Positions 25,868-35,100 are shown, counted from the stretch's first letter. The stretch is 64,000 nt of DNA from Limisoma sp963590405 (GCA_963590405.1 CAVAPE010000004.1:5766-69765); one strand, 5' to 3'. Program-made: numbers and translations. The notes: generated by a model not told the origin, from the sequence alone.

Positions 25868-26814
25868 CTAATGGACGAAATGAAGTTCCAAAAAGAGGTT
25901 TCGATAGTGGTCAAGATGTTCGGTTTTTCAGTGGTGGCAGTTGTGGTGAAAACATTGAGGGAGTGGGGATGGCACACGATGTCGACAGTGCTTTTCATCA
26001 TCACGGGTTCGCCGTCGAGATGCACAATTCCGTCGCGCTCGCGCTCTATTGACAGTGATGGGCTACGGAAGGATATAATATTGGTGTCCTGATCGATGTG
26101 CTTGGAGAAAAGCAGAATCCCCAGCACTGCTGTGTCGAGCGGCGTGATGGGCAGCACCACCGTCGTGTCAATCAGCCCGTCGTGCATGTCGGCATTCGGC
26201 GCGATGTAGGCGTTGTTGCCGTATTGGGAGGCATTGCCGCAGGCAATCAGAAACGCACGTTCTGCAATTACGCCTGTGGGGGTGACAATGCGGTAGTTCT
26301 GGGAGCGGTATTTAAGATATTCGCTTATGGCGCTCTTTACGTAACTGATTGGCCCGCGCTTCGAACTCTTCGCAAATTTTTCGCTCACTTGGGCATCAAA
26401 ACCGATGCCGCATGTGCAGAAGAATGGATGTCCGTTGGCGGTGCAGTGGTCGAGGGTGTCTACATTGTCTTCAAGAATGATGTCGATAGCCTTCTCAATG
26501 TTGATGGGTATCTGCAGGTGACGAGCCAATCCGTTGCCAGAGCCGTTGGGTATAATGCCCAATATCGTTTTGGTGTTGCAGAGAGCCGATGCTACTTCGT
26601 TTACGGTGCCGTCGCCACCGATGGCGATTACCGCATAGTAGCCGTCGTTGGCGGCTTGCTGCGCCAGATCGTAGGCGTGGTTCGCTCTTTGTGTAAAGCG
26701 AATCGTGAGGTCACGACCGGAGAAACGCCTGCTCAGAATTTCAGGCAAGAATTCTTTCTTGCTTGTGCCTGAAATCGGGTTGATTAAAGCCAAATATTTC
26801 CGCGTTTCACTCAT
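25849..26814 (-). CDS. Diacylglycerol/lipid kinase family protein
   Basis: A 321-residue protein of the DAGK catalytic-domain family, YegS/BmrU-like. LALINPISGTSKK at the N terminus and GGDGT at 66-70 form the nucleotide site, and GIIPNGSGNGLARHL follows. The C-terminal domain ends with HLDGEP as in lipid kinases. It probably phosphorylates a lipid such as diacylglycerol at the inner membrane; sphingosine-type lipids of Bacteroidota are possible but not shown. Start 26814 is chosen because the reading frame upstream contains the promoter region. It is divergent from the MATE gene. Confidence 0.88.
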   Translation of the reverse strand: MSETRKYLALINPISGTSKKEFLPEILSRRFSGRDLTIRFTQRANHAYDLAQQAANDGYYAVIAIGGDGTVNEVASALCNTKTILGIIPNGSGNGLARHLQIPINIEKAIDIILEDNVDTLDHCTANGHPFFCTCGIGFDAQVSEKFAKSSKRGPISYVKSAISEYLKYRSQNYRIVTPTGVIAERAFLIACGNASQYGNNAYIAPNADMHDGLIDTTVVLPITPLDTAVLGILLFSKHIDQDTNIISFRSPSLSIERERDGIVHLDGEPVMMKSTVDIVCHPHSLNVFTTTATTEKPNILTTIETSFWNFISSIRAELNV

Positions 26815-26818
26815 GTCG

Positions 26819-26826
26819 CAAAGGTA
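26819..26826 (-). promoter_or_regulatory. -7 box abutting the lipid kinase start
   Basis: TACCTTTG on the minus strand ends 4 bp before the ATG, as for yigZ. A message from it would have almost no leader. Confidence 0.4.
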
Positions 26827-26840
26827 ATAAAAATTTGCAT

Positions 26841-26848
26841 TAACTTTG
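26841..26848 (+). promoter_or_regulatory. Putative -7 box of the MATE gene
   Basis: TAACTTTG, 19 bp before the ATG at 26868. It is back to back with the lipid kinase -7 box, so the two divergent promoters overlap. Confidence 0.5.
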
Positions 26849-26867
26849 CACCATAAATTCATGTGTG

Positions 26868-28268
26868 ATGACAATCTGTAAAACATCAAATAAGGCAAAT
26901 CAAGTCGATATGCTTCACGGACCGTTGCTGATGAAGATATTGCTCTTTAGTTTGCCGTTGGCGGCAAGCAGTGTGCTCCAGCAACTTTTCAACTCAATAG
27001 ACGTGGCTGTGGTCGGACGTTTTGTGGGTAGTGAAGCCTTGGCTGCTGTGGGAAGTAATTCGTCGGTTATCAGTCTGCTCATCAATTTGTTCGTGGGAAT
27101 TTCGCTTGGCGCGAATGCGATAATTTCCAACCATATTGGTAGCGGAAATGATGAAGGCATTCGGCGAGCCGTCGGCACGGTCAGTGTTTTGGCTCTCCTC
27201 AGTGGCGTGTTTCTGATGCTGTTGGGGTGGTTCGTGGCACGACCCATTCTTGAACTGATTGATACTCCTGACGAGGTGCTCGACATGGCTGTGCTCTATC
27301 TTCGCATTTATTTCCTTGGTATCCCGTTTTTCCTTATTTTCAACTTTGGTTCTGCCATTCTGAGGAGCAAGGGCGACACTCGCCGACCTCTTTATATTCT
27401 TGTGGTTGCCGGAATTGTCAACACTGGTTTGAATCTTTTCTTTGTGCTTTGCTTGGGAATGGGGGTAGAGGGCGTTGCCATTGCAACAGGCATCGCCAAT
27501 ATGCTGAGCGCGATTTGTATAGTAGTGCTTCTCTTCAAAGAGGACGGCCCATTGAAGTTGGACACCAAGCAGATGCGTATTCATGGCTCTGAACTGCGCA
27601 GAATTCTGAAAATAGGTGTGCCGGCTGGATTGCAGGGCATGGTGTTTTCTTTGTCAAACGTGATTGTGCAGTCCACCATCAACACCTATGGCGCAAGTGC
27701 CATTGCTGGTTCGGCGGCGGCGTTAAACTTTGAGTTCTATTGTTATTTTATCGTCGTGGCTTTCAACGGCGCAGCAATTAGTTTTATCGGGCAGAACTAT
27801 GGCGCTGGAAAGTTGGACCGTGTGAGCAGAATTTTCTGGATTTGTATGGGAATGAGTGTCGTGCTTTGCCTTGGGGCTAATTTGTTGTTCTCGATGCAGG
27901 ACAGGTTTTTCCTCAATTTCTTCTCTACGGATGCTGTCGTGCATAAATTTGGTGCAATCCGGTTGCACACCGTTCTTGCATTCCAATCTATTGCATGCAG
28001 TTACGAAATCGCAGGCTCATGCTTGCGAGGCATGGGTCGCTCGCTTACGCCTACATTGTTCACAATCTTCGGTACTTGTTTGCTCCGTATAATTTGGGTG
28101 TATGTAGTTTGCCCGAATTGGCATGGATTTGAGCATTTGCTGCTGGTCTATCCAATTTCTTGGATTCTGACGGGTTCCATGGTAGTGACCTGCTATTTCG
28201 TTGTTCTTCACCGTGAGAAGGTGAAGAACAACAAGCAGTTGGTTATTCAAGGCGCAGAGCGCGGATAA
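26868..28268 (+). CDS. MATE family efflux transporter
   Basis: A 466-residue inner-membrane protein with about 12 transmembrane helices in two MatE repeats. LHGPLLMKILLFSLPLAASSVLQQLFNSIDVAVVGRFVG is represented by its typical start LLMKILLFSLPLA and LQQLFNSIDV, and the second repeat has LKIGVPAGLQGMVFSLSNV. MATE proteins export drugs or metabolites against Na+ or H+; the substrate is unknown. The ATG at 26868 is chosen over the GTG just before it. The 3' end overlaps the convergent barrel gene by 26 bp. Confidence 0.92.
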   Translation: MTICKTSNKANQVDMLHGPLLMKILLFSLPLAASSVLQQLFNSIDVAVVGRFVGSEALAAVGSNSSVISLLINLFVGISLGANAIISNHIGSGNDEGIRRAVGTVSVLALLSGVFLMLLGWFVARPILELIDTPDEVLDMAVLYLRIYFLGIPFFLIFNFGSAILRSKGDTRRPLYILVVAGIVNTGLNLFFVLCLGMGVEGVAIATGIANMLSAICIVVLLFKEDGPLKLDTKQMRIHGSELRRILKIGVPAGLQGMVFSLSNVIVQSTINTYGASAIAGSAAALNFEFYCYFIVVAFNGAAISFIGQNYGAGKLDRVSRIFWICMGMSVVLCLGANLLFSMQDRFFLNFFSTDAVVHKFGAIRLHTVLAFQSIACSYEIAGSCLRGMGRSLTPTLFTIFGTCLLRIIWVYVVCPNWHGFEHLLLVYPISWILTGSMVVTCYFVVLHREKVKNNKQLVIQGAERG

Positions 28269-29460
28269 AGCCACTGTAGGTAAGGTTTATGCCTACCTGC
28301 ACACCTTTGCATTGCGGCGAAATGGCACTGTACTTGTAGCAAATCACGTAGGGCGTGAGCCTTATTGATGACGTGTATTGCTCGCGGCGACCATTAAGAA
28401 ACGATGATTTGTCGCTTACCGTGGAGTGGAAACGCCAGTCGAAATCAATGCCAGCCATAAAGTTGAAATTGTGGAACGATTCTTTCTTTGAGTCGGAAAC
28501 CATTTTCCACACGTCCTTTTGGGTACTCTCGTCTTTCCCTTTCTGGAATGTTGCGCCGTACCACGCATAGTTTGTCCAGCCGCCGCCGATATGTGGCGTC
28601 AATGCAAAATGCTTGGTGTCGACAAACTGATAACCGATAGATACACTTCCGCTGAGTTGCTTTGTGTATTTATTGGTAGAGTTGTGGTAGTAGCCGTCGT
28701 CGAGTGGCTGTCCGAGTGGGTTAAACTTGTAGTCGCCAAAATTCTTGATGTCGGGTTGCCCGTAGGATATATCGGCTTTCAGAATGAAATGCTTGTATCC
28801 GCCATACAGACCGATGTTAAAGAGCCATGCGTAATTCAATTGCTCGGCAATGTCGCCTGTGGGAATCAAGCACCCTGTACCCACAAACCATCCTGCAATC
28901 CAGTTGCCTGGCTTTACTTCCGGCGCTGCTGGCAACATAAATTCATCAAGTTGTTTGCGCGTGGCATATTCAAACTGCTGCAACTTCTGGTCGTTGCTGC
29001 CGTTGATAGTGGCTTTCGCAAGGTCGGCAACTTGTTCTTCGTAGACTCTTTGGTAGTAAGCCAAGCGAGAATCTGCCTCGATGCCTACCATTCCTGAATT
29101 TAAGTCTGCCTGAAGACGACGGCGCACAATTTCGAGCATATCGAATTGTAGTTGGTGATAGCGTAGCCGTTGGTCTGATTGGTTGACAGTGTCTGTATAT
29201 GATGCGTTGCAGTCCATCAAGGCCAGCGCGTGGGTCGCAAATGTCGCTTCACTGTTCAATTTGGTTTTCGTCTTGTTCTGAAAATCTATGTCAGTCTCGA
29301 TTTTGAGAAAACCTTTGAAGTAGGATGTTGTTGCCTTTATCGCTGGGTTGCCTTGGAAATCCGACCAAAGCAACGGGCCTTCGTTCCATGCTCTGTTGCC
29401 CGCCGAGGCAAATGCCCCGACGATGAGAATGGCGGCAAAAACTGATATAAATCGTTTCAT
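28243..29460 (-). CDS. Secreted protein: DUF922-like N-terminal region plus outer membrane barrel-like C-terminal region
   Basis: A 405-residue protein not confidently recognised. Residues 1-20 are a signal peptide (VGAFASA). Residues 25-120 resemble DUF922-type predicted Zn proteases: LLWSDFQGNPA, then RYHQLQFDMLEIVRRRL in the place of the usual HEQxHFDxxE stretch. The second His is Gln105, so zinc binding is probably lost. From about 190 the sequence is strand-rich with alternating aromatics (WLFNIGLYGGYKHFILKADISY, GSVSIGYQF), like an outer membrane barrel. It follows argF' by 8 bp on the same strand; no functional link is evident. Confidence 0.6.
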   Translation of the reverse strand: MKRFISVFAAILIVGAFASAGNRAWNEGPLLWSDFQGNPAIKATTSYFKGFLKIETDIDFQNKTKTKLNSEATFATHALALMDCNASYTDTVNQSDQRLRYHQLQFDMLEIVRRRLQADLNSGMVGIEADSRLAYYQRVYEEQVADLAKATINGSNDQKLQQFEYATRKQLDEFMLPAAPEVKPGNWIAGWFVGTGCLIPTGDIAEQLNYAWLFNIGLYGGYKHFILKADISYGQPDIKNFGDYKFNPLGQPLDDGYYHNSTNKYTKQLSGSVSIGYQFVDTKHFALTPHIGGGWTNYAWYGATFQKGKDESTQKDVWKMVSDSKKESFHNFNFMAGIDFDWRFHSTVSDKSSFLNGRREQYTSSIRLTPYVICYKYSAISPQCKGVQVGINLTYSGFIRALRLE

Positions 29461-29468
29461 AGGCGAAT

Positions 29469-30422
29469 TTATAATGATTCCAAAATGCGTTTAAGAACTA
29501 CCGTCGCCGAAATTTCGCGGTTGGCAGCCTCGGGAATTACAATCGATTGCGGACTTTCGATAACGTCGTCGCTTACAATCATATTGCGCCGAACTGGCAG
29601 GCAGTGCATAAAATAAGCATTGTTCGTAAGTGCCATCTTTTCGGTCGTAACGGTCCACGAGCGGTCGGTGTTGATTACTTTGCCGTAGTTAGGGTCTGCA
29701 AATGCCGACCAGTTTTTGGCATAGACGAAGTCTGCACCGCGCAGGGCTTCATCCTGATCGTAAATGATTGGCACTCCAGCGGTAAATTCTTCCGCCAATT
29801 CGTAGCCGTGGGGATGGGTGATTACAAAATCATAGTCGGCAGCACGCATCCATTCTGCGAATGAGTTTGGCACGGCCTGTGGCAATGCTTTGGGGTGGGG
29901 TGCCCATGTCAATACGACTTTCGGACGAGCGGTCTTTTTGTACTCCTCGATGGTAATCAAATCCGCAAAACTTTGCAGCGGGTGGCGTGTTGCTGCCTCC
30001 ATGCTGAACACAGGCTTGCCTGAATATTTGATGAATTGGTTAAGTATCTTTTCAGAATAATCGTCCTCCTTGCTCTTAAATTGGGCAAACGAGCGCACTC
30101 CGATTACGTCGCAATAGCAGCCCATCACTGGTACGGCTTCCAGCAAGTGCTCGGGTTTGTCGCCGTCCATAATCACGCCACGCTCTGTCTCGAGTTTCCA
30201 TGCGCCTTGATTTACGTCAAGCACGATAACGTTCATACCCAAATTTAAAGCGGCTTTCTGGGTGCTCAGACGGGTGCGGAGCGAAGAGTTGAAGAATATC
30301 ATCAAAAGCGTCTTGTTTTCGCCTAAATGCTTGTAGCCAAAACGGTTTGCTTTCACTTCCATTGCTTCCTTAACTGCGGCTTTCAAGTCGCCAATATCGT
30401 TTACGTTTGTAAAATTTCTCAT
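29469..30422 (-). CDS. argF': N-succinylornithine carbamoyltransferase
   Basis: Carbamoylates N-succinyl-L-ornithine to N-succinylcitrulline in the acylated arginine pathway of Bacteroidota. The 317-residue protein has the carbamoyl-phosphate motif SSLRTR (46-51) and the HCLPVRRN motif near the C terminus. Residue 90 is Pro (MDGDKPEHL). In the characterised family Pro90 marks the succinylornithine enzyme of Bacteroides fragilis, whereas Glu at this site marks acetylornithine enzymes. The substrate call rests on that one residue. It lies 89 bp downstream of pncB on the same strand. Confidence 0.9.
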   Translation of the reverse strand: MRNFTNVNDIGDLKAAVKEAMEVKANRFGYKHLGENKTLLMIFFNSSLRTRLSTQKAALNLGMNVIVLDVNQGAWKLETERGVIMDGDKPEHLLEAVPVMGCYCDVIGVRSFAQFKSKEDDYSEKILNQFIKYSGKPVFSMEAATRHPLQSFADLITIEEYKKTARPKVVLTWAPHPKALPQAVPNSFAEWMRAADYDFVITHPHGYELAEEFTAGVPIIYDQDEALRGADFVYAKNWSAFADPNYGKVINTDRSWTVTTEKMALTNNAYFMHCLPVRRNMIVSDDVIESPQSIVIPEAANREISATVVLKRILESL

Positions 30423-30511
30423 TGCTATATATTTAAATCTTTTTCGGCGTTGAAGTTACGAATTATTATTTGAATGGTGATATAAAGTAGGCAATATGTT
30501 GTGAAAAGACG

Positions 30512-31717
30512 TTAAGCCTTGAAATTTATCGCATCAAGGAAACGCTTGATTACTTCGGGCTTGCCTGTATGTTTGCCTGCGTCTTCGCTGAGTTTGCAAG
30601 TTTCGTTGTAGAAACTCCACTGTTCGGTGATTTTCGCAGCCACCAATTTAATTACGATGTTTAGCGGTCGCAAATTGGGAAAGTCGTTGGTGAAATGTGT
30701 CCCGATGCCAAACGATGGTTGGCAATAGCCCTTCGCGAATTTCTGGATCTCAATGGCTTTGTCGGTGTCGAGGCTGTTGCTGAATATCACTTGCTTGGTG
30801 CGTGGGTCGATGCCTAATGACTTGTACTTGTCCACAATCTTCATCAACTGCTCATAATTGTCGCCGCTGTCTACACGTAGCCCTTTAAACTGATTGGCAA
30901 AATCCTCTGAAAAGTTGAGGCTGAAGATGTCCCAGCCATAACTGTCGTACAGGTATGTTCCCAAAGCACCGCGGAATGTGGAGCGCCACAGATTCATCGC
31001 TATGTGGTTGGCCATCTGCGGTCCGTACATTCCACCTATGGCGCAGATAAATTCGTGTGCCATAGTGCCGACAGGCGTCAAGTCGTGCTTCATTGCGAGG
31101 TACACGTTGCTTGTGCCTACGAACCTGCCTTCCCAATGTCTGCTGTTGTAGCAGTCCTTCATTGCCCTGACTACAGTGTCTTCGGCTTCCAATGATGCAC
31201 GTCGGCGTGTGCCGAAGTCGCTAAACACGCATCCGGCTTCAAGCAAACGTGTGGCTTTGTCGACGGATTTGCGGTAACACAGGTCGTAGTCAAACTCCTT
31301 TTCTTGACCAGTTACTATGTAGTAGAGTTCGGAGATTATTGCCAGCACTTTGACTTCAAGGAAAATCGTGTCAGCCCAGTTGCCTTCAAACTCAATATGA
31401 AGGTGCCCGGAGGTGTCTTGCTCAATCTGTGCCCATTTGCTGCTGAAACGGAAGCCTTTGAGATAGGTGAAAAACCAGTTGGGAAGAAATCTGCATTGCT
31501 TTTGCATAAACTGGATTTCCTCGTCGGTTATCGTTACGGATTCCAGCATTTCAATCTGTTCTTGGAGCAACTTGGCGAAACCGTCGGGATAAACCGTGTT
31601 GTCGCGGTCGACAAAAGAATATTTTACTTGTGCTCTTGGAAAATTATCTATAACGGCGCAACACATCGAAAACTTGTATAAGTCATCGTCTGTGAAATGT
31701 TTTATTATCTGTCTCAT
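30512..31717 (-). CDS. pncB: Nicotinate phosphoribosyltransferase
   Basis: Joins nicotinate and PRPP to give nicotinate mononucleotide, the substrate of NadD in this window. The 401-residue protein starts MRQIIKHFTDDDLYKFSM. It carries EFEGNWADTIFLEVKVLAI, FGTRRRAS, VGTSNVYLAMKH and the phosphate-binding GIGTHFTNDF. Length matches bacterial PncB. An earlier in-frame start is rejected because it would run through the fumarase terminator and the -7 box at 31743-31750. Confidence 0.95.
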   Translation of the reverse strand: MRQIIKHFTDDDLYKFSMCCAVIDNFPRAQVKYSFVDRDNTVYPDGFAKLLQEQIEMLESVTITDEEIQFMQKQCRFLPNWFFTYLKGFRFSSKWAQIEQDTSGHLHIEFEGNWADTIFLEVKVLAIISELYYIVTGQEKEFDYDLCYRKSVDKATRLLEAGCVFSDFGTRRRASLEAEDTVVRAMKDCYNSRHWEGRFVGTSNVYLAMKHDLTPVGTMAHEFICAIGGMYGPQMANHIAMNLWRSTFRGALGTYLYDSYGWDIFSLNFSEDFANQFKGLRVDSGDNYEQLMKIVDKYKSLGIDPRTKQVIFSNSLDTDKAIEIQKFAKGYCQPSFGIGTHFTNDFPNLRPLNIVIKLVAAKITEQWSFYNETCKLSEDAGKHTGKPEVIKRFLDAINFKA

Positions 31718-31742
31718 AACTGTTCCTAACGTTGTATTGATG

Positions 31743-31750
31743 CAAAAGTA
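31743..31750 (-). promoter_or_regulatory. Putative -7 box of pncB
   Basis: TACTTTTG on the minus strand, 25 bp before the pncB ATG, matches TAnnTTTG. Confidence 0.5.
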
Positions 31751-31769
31751 ATAAATTCTTAATATATGA

Positions 31770-31811
31770 TAAAAATATCCGCAACACCATATTGCTGGCA
31801 TTGCGGATATT
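31770..31811 (-). terminator. Rho-independent terminator after fumarase
   Basis: Stem AATATCCGCAA (31774-31784) and its complement (31801-31811) with a 16-base loop, followed on the minus strand by a TTTTT tract. Confidence 0.8.
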
Positions 31812-31838
31812 GCTATGTTGCTTGTCTAAACTTTGCTG

Positions 31839-33482
31839 TTAGAGTTTGCAGTTGGAGCAACGAGGTTTGATTTGCTTGAAGAAATCGTTACCCTTGTCGT
31901 CGACGAGGATAAATGCAGGGAAATCCTCTACGCGGATTTTCCAAACGGCTTCCATGCCGAGTTCTGGGTATTCAACACACTCGATGCTCTTGATGTTGTT
32001 CTGCGCCAGAATGGCTGCTGCGCCACCGATACTACCGAGGTAGAAGCCTCCATGAGCCTTGCAGGCATCGGTTACTTGTTGTGAGCGGTTGCCCTTAGCA
32101 AGCATAACCATACTGCCGCCGTGGCTTTGGAATAAGTCTACGTATGGGTCCATACGACCTGCTGTTGTCGGGCCCATAGAGCCGCAACCCATACCTTCTG
32201 GAGTCTTCGCAGGACCAGCGTAGTAGACAGGGTGGTTTTTGATGTAGTCTGGCAGTTCCTCGCCCTTGTCGAGACGCTCTTTGAGTTTGGCGTGAGCGAT
32301 GTCGCGAGCAACGATGATTGTGCCGTTGAGCGACAGACGGGTAGATACTGGGTATTTTGTCAGTTCCTTGAGGATTTCTGGCATTGGACGGTCAAGGTCG
32401 ATTTTCACTACATCGCCTTCGCCAGCCTGACGGAGTTCCGCAGGAATCAATTCGCCTGGGTTGCTGTCGAGTTTCTCAATCCAGATACCATCTTTGTTGA
32501 TTTTACATTTCACGTTGCGGTCGGCAGAGCAGGAAACGCCCAAGCCTACAGGGCAAGAAGCGCCGTGGCGAGGCAAGCGCACGATTCTCACGTCGTGGGC
32601 ATAGTATTTGCCGCCGAACTGTGCACCGAGACCGATGTTGTGAGCCTCTTCGAGCACTTTCTTCTCCAATTCAACGTCACGGAATGCACGACCAGTTTCG
32701 TCGCCAGTTGTTGGCAACTCGTCGTAGTAGTGGGTTGAAGCCAATTTCACGGTGAGAAGGTTCTTCTCAGCCGATGTGCCGCCGATTACAAATGCAATGT
32801 GGTAAGGAGGGCAGGCTGCAGTGCCCAGAGTCTTCATCTTCGCAACGAGGAACGGAACCAATGTCTCTGGGTTGAGGATGGCTTTGGTCTCTTGGTAGAG
32901 GTATGTCTTATTGGCAGAGCCGCCGCCTTTGGTTACGCAAAGGAATTTGTATTCCATACCCTCAGTTGCTTCGATGTCGATTTGTGCAGGAAGGTTGCAT
33001 TTTGTGTTTACTTCCTCATACATCGAGAGAGGCGCGTTTTGCGAATAGCGGAGGTTGTTTTCAGTGTAAGTCTTGTAAACGCCAAGTGAAAGTGCTTCTT
33101 CGTCGCAGAAGCCAGTCCACACTTGCTGACCTTTCTCGCCGTGGATGATGGCTGTACCTGTGTCCTGACAGAGTGGCAATACGCCTTTAGTTGCAACGTC
33201 AGCGTTGCGGAGGAATGTGAGTGCCACATATTTGTCGTTCTCGCTCGCTTCTGGGTCGCTGAGGATTTTCGCAACCTGCTGGTTGTGGGTGCGGCGCAAC
33301 ATGAACGAAACGTCGTGGAAAGCGGCGTTGGCCATTGCCGTAAGGCCTTCTTTCTCGACTTTCAGTATTTGATGACCTTCAAATTCGCCTACCGACACAT
33401 AGTCTTTCGTAAGCAAATAGTACTCGGTGTTGTCTTTTCCTAATTGGAACATCGGACGATACTTAAATTCTGGATTTGCCAT
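31839..33482 (-). CDS. fumB: Fumarate hydratase, class I (iron-sulfur)
   Basis: Hydrates fumarate to malate using a [4Fe-4S] cluster; oxygen-sensitive. The 547-residue single-chain enzyme fuses the alpha and beta domains. LPLCQDTGTAIIHGEKG and TKGGGSANKTYLYQ lie in the alpha part, and GPTTAGRMDPYVD and GGSMVMLAKGNRS in the beta part. Start MANPEFKYRPMF is chosen; the frame upstream covers the promoter. In anaerobic Bacteroidota it works in the reductive succinate branch. The neighbouring malic enzyme 2 kb away supplies or uses the same malate. The symbol follows E. coli class I naming. Confidence 0.94.
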   Translation of the reverse strand: MANPEFKYRPMFQLGKDNTEYYLLTKDYVSVGEFEGHQILKVEKEGLTAMANAAFHDVSFMLRRTHNQQVAKILSDPEASENDKYVALTFLRNADVATKGVLPLCQDTGTAIIHGEKGQQVWTGFCDEEALSLGVYKTYTENNLRYSQNAPLSMYEEVNTKCNLPAQIDIEATEGMEYKFLCVTKGGGSANKTYLYQETKAILNPETLVPFLVAKMKTLGTAACPPYHIAFVIGGTSAEKNLLTVKLASTHYYDELPTTGDETGRAFRDVELEKKVLEEAHNIGLGAQFGGKYYAHDVRIVRLPRHGASCPVGLGVSCSADRNVKCKINKDGIWIEKLDSNPGELIPAELRQAGEGDVVKIDLDRPMPEILKELTKYPVSTRLSLNGTIIVARDIAHAKLKERLDKGEELPDYIKNHPVYYAGPAKTPEGMGCGSMGPTTAGRMDPYVDLFQSHGGSMVMLAKGNRSQQVTDACKAHGGFYLGSIGGAAAILAQNNIKSIECVEYPELGMEAVWKIRVEDFPAFILVDDKGNDFFKQIKPRCSNCKL

Positions 33483-33521
33483 AATTACGTATTTGTATTT
33501 GTTGTTGGTTTTGTCGTAACG

Positions 33522-33529
33522 CAAAATTA
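33522..33529 (-). promoter_or_regulatory. Putative -7 box of the fumarase gene
   Basis: TAATTTTG on the minus strand, 39 bp before the ATG at 33482, matches TAnnTTTG. Confidence 0.5.
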
Positions 33530-33601
33530 CTAAAGAAAGGGGAAATACGGAATTTTTTCCAAATAAAAAGAAAGATAAATGGATTAGAGCAGAAGTTTCT
33601 G

Positions 33602-33609
33602 TATATTTG
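33602..33609 (+). promoter_or_regulatory. Putative -7 box of the transglutaminase-like gene
   Basis: TATATTTG matches TAnnTTTG and would give a leader of roughly 75 bases before the ATG at 33690. Confidence 0.45.
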
Positions 33610-33689
33610 TGCAGCAATTCGGCTCATGTGAAGATTTTATTGGCCCTACCGCCGCATTGCTAAATGATAATCTAAAAATATATTGTTCT

Positions 33690-35099
33690 ATGAAAAAGAG
33701 AATGCTTTTGTTCGGTGCTGCCTGTCTGGCAACGGGTGTCGGCTTTGCTGTAGTTCCGCAGGAAGTTGCATCGTTGGTCAACGATGGTGAGTTTCAGAAA
33801 GTAGAAGAGATAATATCGGCTAAGAACAGCGGTTTGACTGCGTTTGAGGCAGACTCAGTGAGAGCCATTATGAGCCGCATAAAGGCGGATTTCCGAGATA
33901 CCTACGACGAGGGCGTTGACAAAATTCAGGCGCGTTTCCCTCATGTCACTGTCGACAATATCAAGGACTGGGAGACGCGTAATTTTATCGAAACGAAAAC
34001 CATCGACGGACAGAAAATGATGTTCCGCAAGGCGGCTTCCAATCTCGATAGATTGGTGCCTGAGTTGCAGACAAACCGCAAGATTGAGGCTAACATGAGT
34101 GCGGTGAAGCGGGCGAAGATGCTGACGGAAATGATTGGCAATATATCAAAGGAAACGGGTTTCGATAATGGTCATCGCATCACAGTGAAATACACCATCG
34201 ACGTAGATGCTGATGCAGTGCCAGCAGGAAAGAAAATCCGTGTGTGGATGCCTTATCCCATCGTGTCTGAACGACAGAGAAATGTTACGCTACAGTCATC
34301 GAGCGACAAGGTGAAATTCTCCGACAGCGAGAAGCACAACACTGTCTACATGGAGCGCAAGGCAAAGAAGGGGCAGCCCGCTCATTTCGAGATTGTCTAT
34401 TCCTATGATGTCTATGCAAAATATTTCAATCAGGACTATATGCTGAGAAATTTGTTGCCTTACGACAAATCCTCGGAAACCTATATTAAATACACGACCC
34501 AGGATGCCCCTCAGATACTTTTGTCGGACGAGATGAAATCTTTGGCGCAACAGATTGTTGGCAGTGAGACTAATCCAGTAAAACAGGCATCGCTCATATA
34601 TAACTGGATTGATGCTTATTTCCCATGGGCTGGCGCAAGGGAATACAGCACAATTCCGAATTTGGCTCAATACGTGCTTAATCGCGGCTATGGTGACTGC
34701 GGACAGGTGACGCTTCTCTACATTAACCTCTTGCGCAACATCGGCATCCCAGCACGATGGGAGAGTGGGTGGTCGCTTGAGCCGGGCGGCGTTGGCATCC
34801 ACGACTGGGCAGAAACCTATTTTGAGGGCATCGGTTGGGTACCGACCGATATGTCGTTCGGTCAAAACCTCGCTACTCAGGATGGCGACGTAGTTGACTT
34901 CTACAAGTCGGGTATGGACTACTACCGCCTTGCAGCCAACCGTGGTGTTTGCGGCAAGTTCTCGCCTGAAAAGCAGTTCGTGAGAAGCGAAACTGTCGAT
35001 TCTCAGTTGGGCGAAGTGGAGTACGACGGCGGAAACATAATGTATTATGACGGTTGGACGCCAAAGCTCGAAATTCTCAGCATTGAAGAACTCCATTGA
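33690..35099 (+). CDS. Secreted transglutaminase-like protein
   Basis: A 469-residue exported protein. Residues 1-20 are a signal peptide (MKKRMLLFG, then ATGVGFA). Residues 285-395 form a transglutaminase-like core: Cys337 in GYGDCGQV, His371 in GIHDWAETYF and Asp387 in WVPTDMSFG make up the Cys-His-Asp triad. Upstream is an all-helical stretch, then a beta-rich region (about 160-260). Such bacterial proteins are often peptidases or amidases rather than crosslinkers; the substrate is unknown. It is a single gene with its own promoter and terminator. Confidence 0.82.
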   Translation: MKKRMLLFGAACLATGVGFAVVPQEVASLVNDGEFQKVEEIISAKNSGLTAFEADSVRAIMSRIKADFRDTYDEGVDKIQARFPHVTVDNIKDWETRNFIETKTIDGQKMMFRKAASNLDRLVPELQTNRKIEANMSAVKRAKMLTEMIGNISKETGFDNGHRITVKYTIDVDADAVPAGKKIRVWMPYPIVSERQRNVTLQSSSDKVKFSDSEKHNTVYMERKAKKGQPAHFEIVYSYDVYAKYFNQDYMLRNLLPYDKSSETYIKYTTQDAPQILLSDEMKSLAQQIVGSETNPVKQASLIYNWIDAYFPWAGAREYSTIPNLAQYVLNRGYGDCGQVTLLYINLLRNIGIPARWESGWSLEPGGVGIHDWAETYFEGIGWVPTDMSFGQNLATQDGDVVDFYKSGMDYYRLAANRGVCGKFSPEKQFVRSETVDSQLGEVEYDGGNIMYYDGWTPKLEILSIEELH

Positions 35100-35100
35100 T

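Noticed and set aside
31718..31801. Longer start for pncB
   Set aside because: It would translate through the -7 box and the fumarase terminator hairpin; the family begins at the MRQ start.
33483..33617. Longer start for fumarase
   Set aside because: It includes the -7 box at 33522-33529 and has no homology to class I fumarases.
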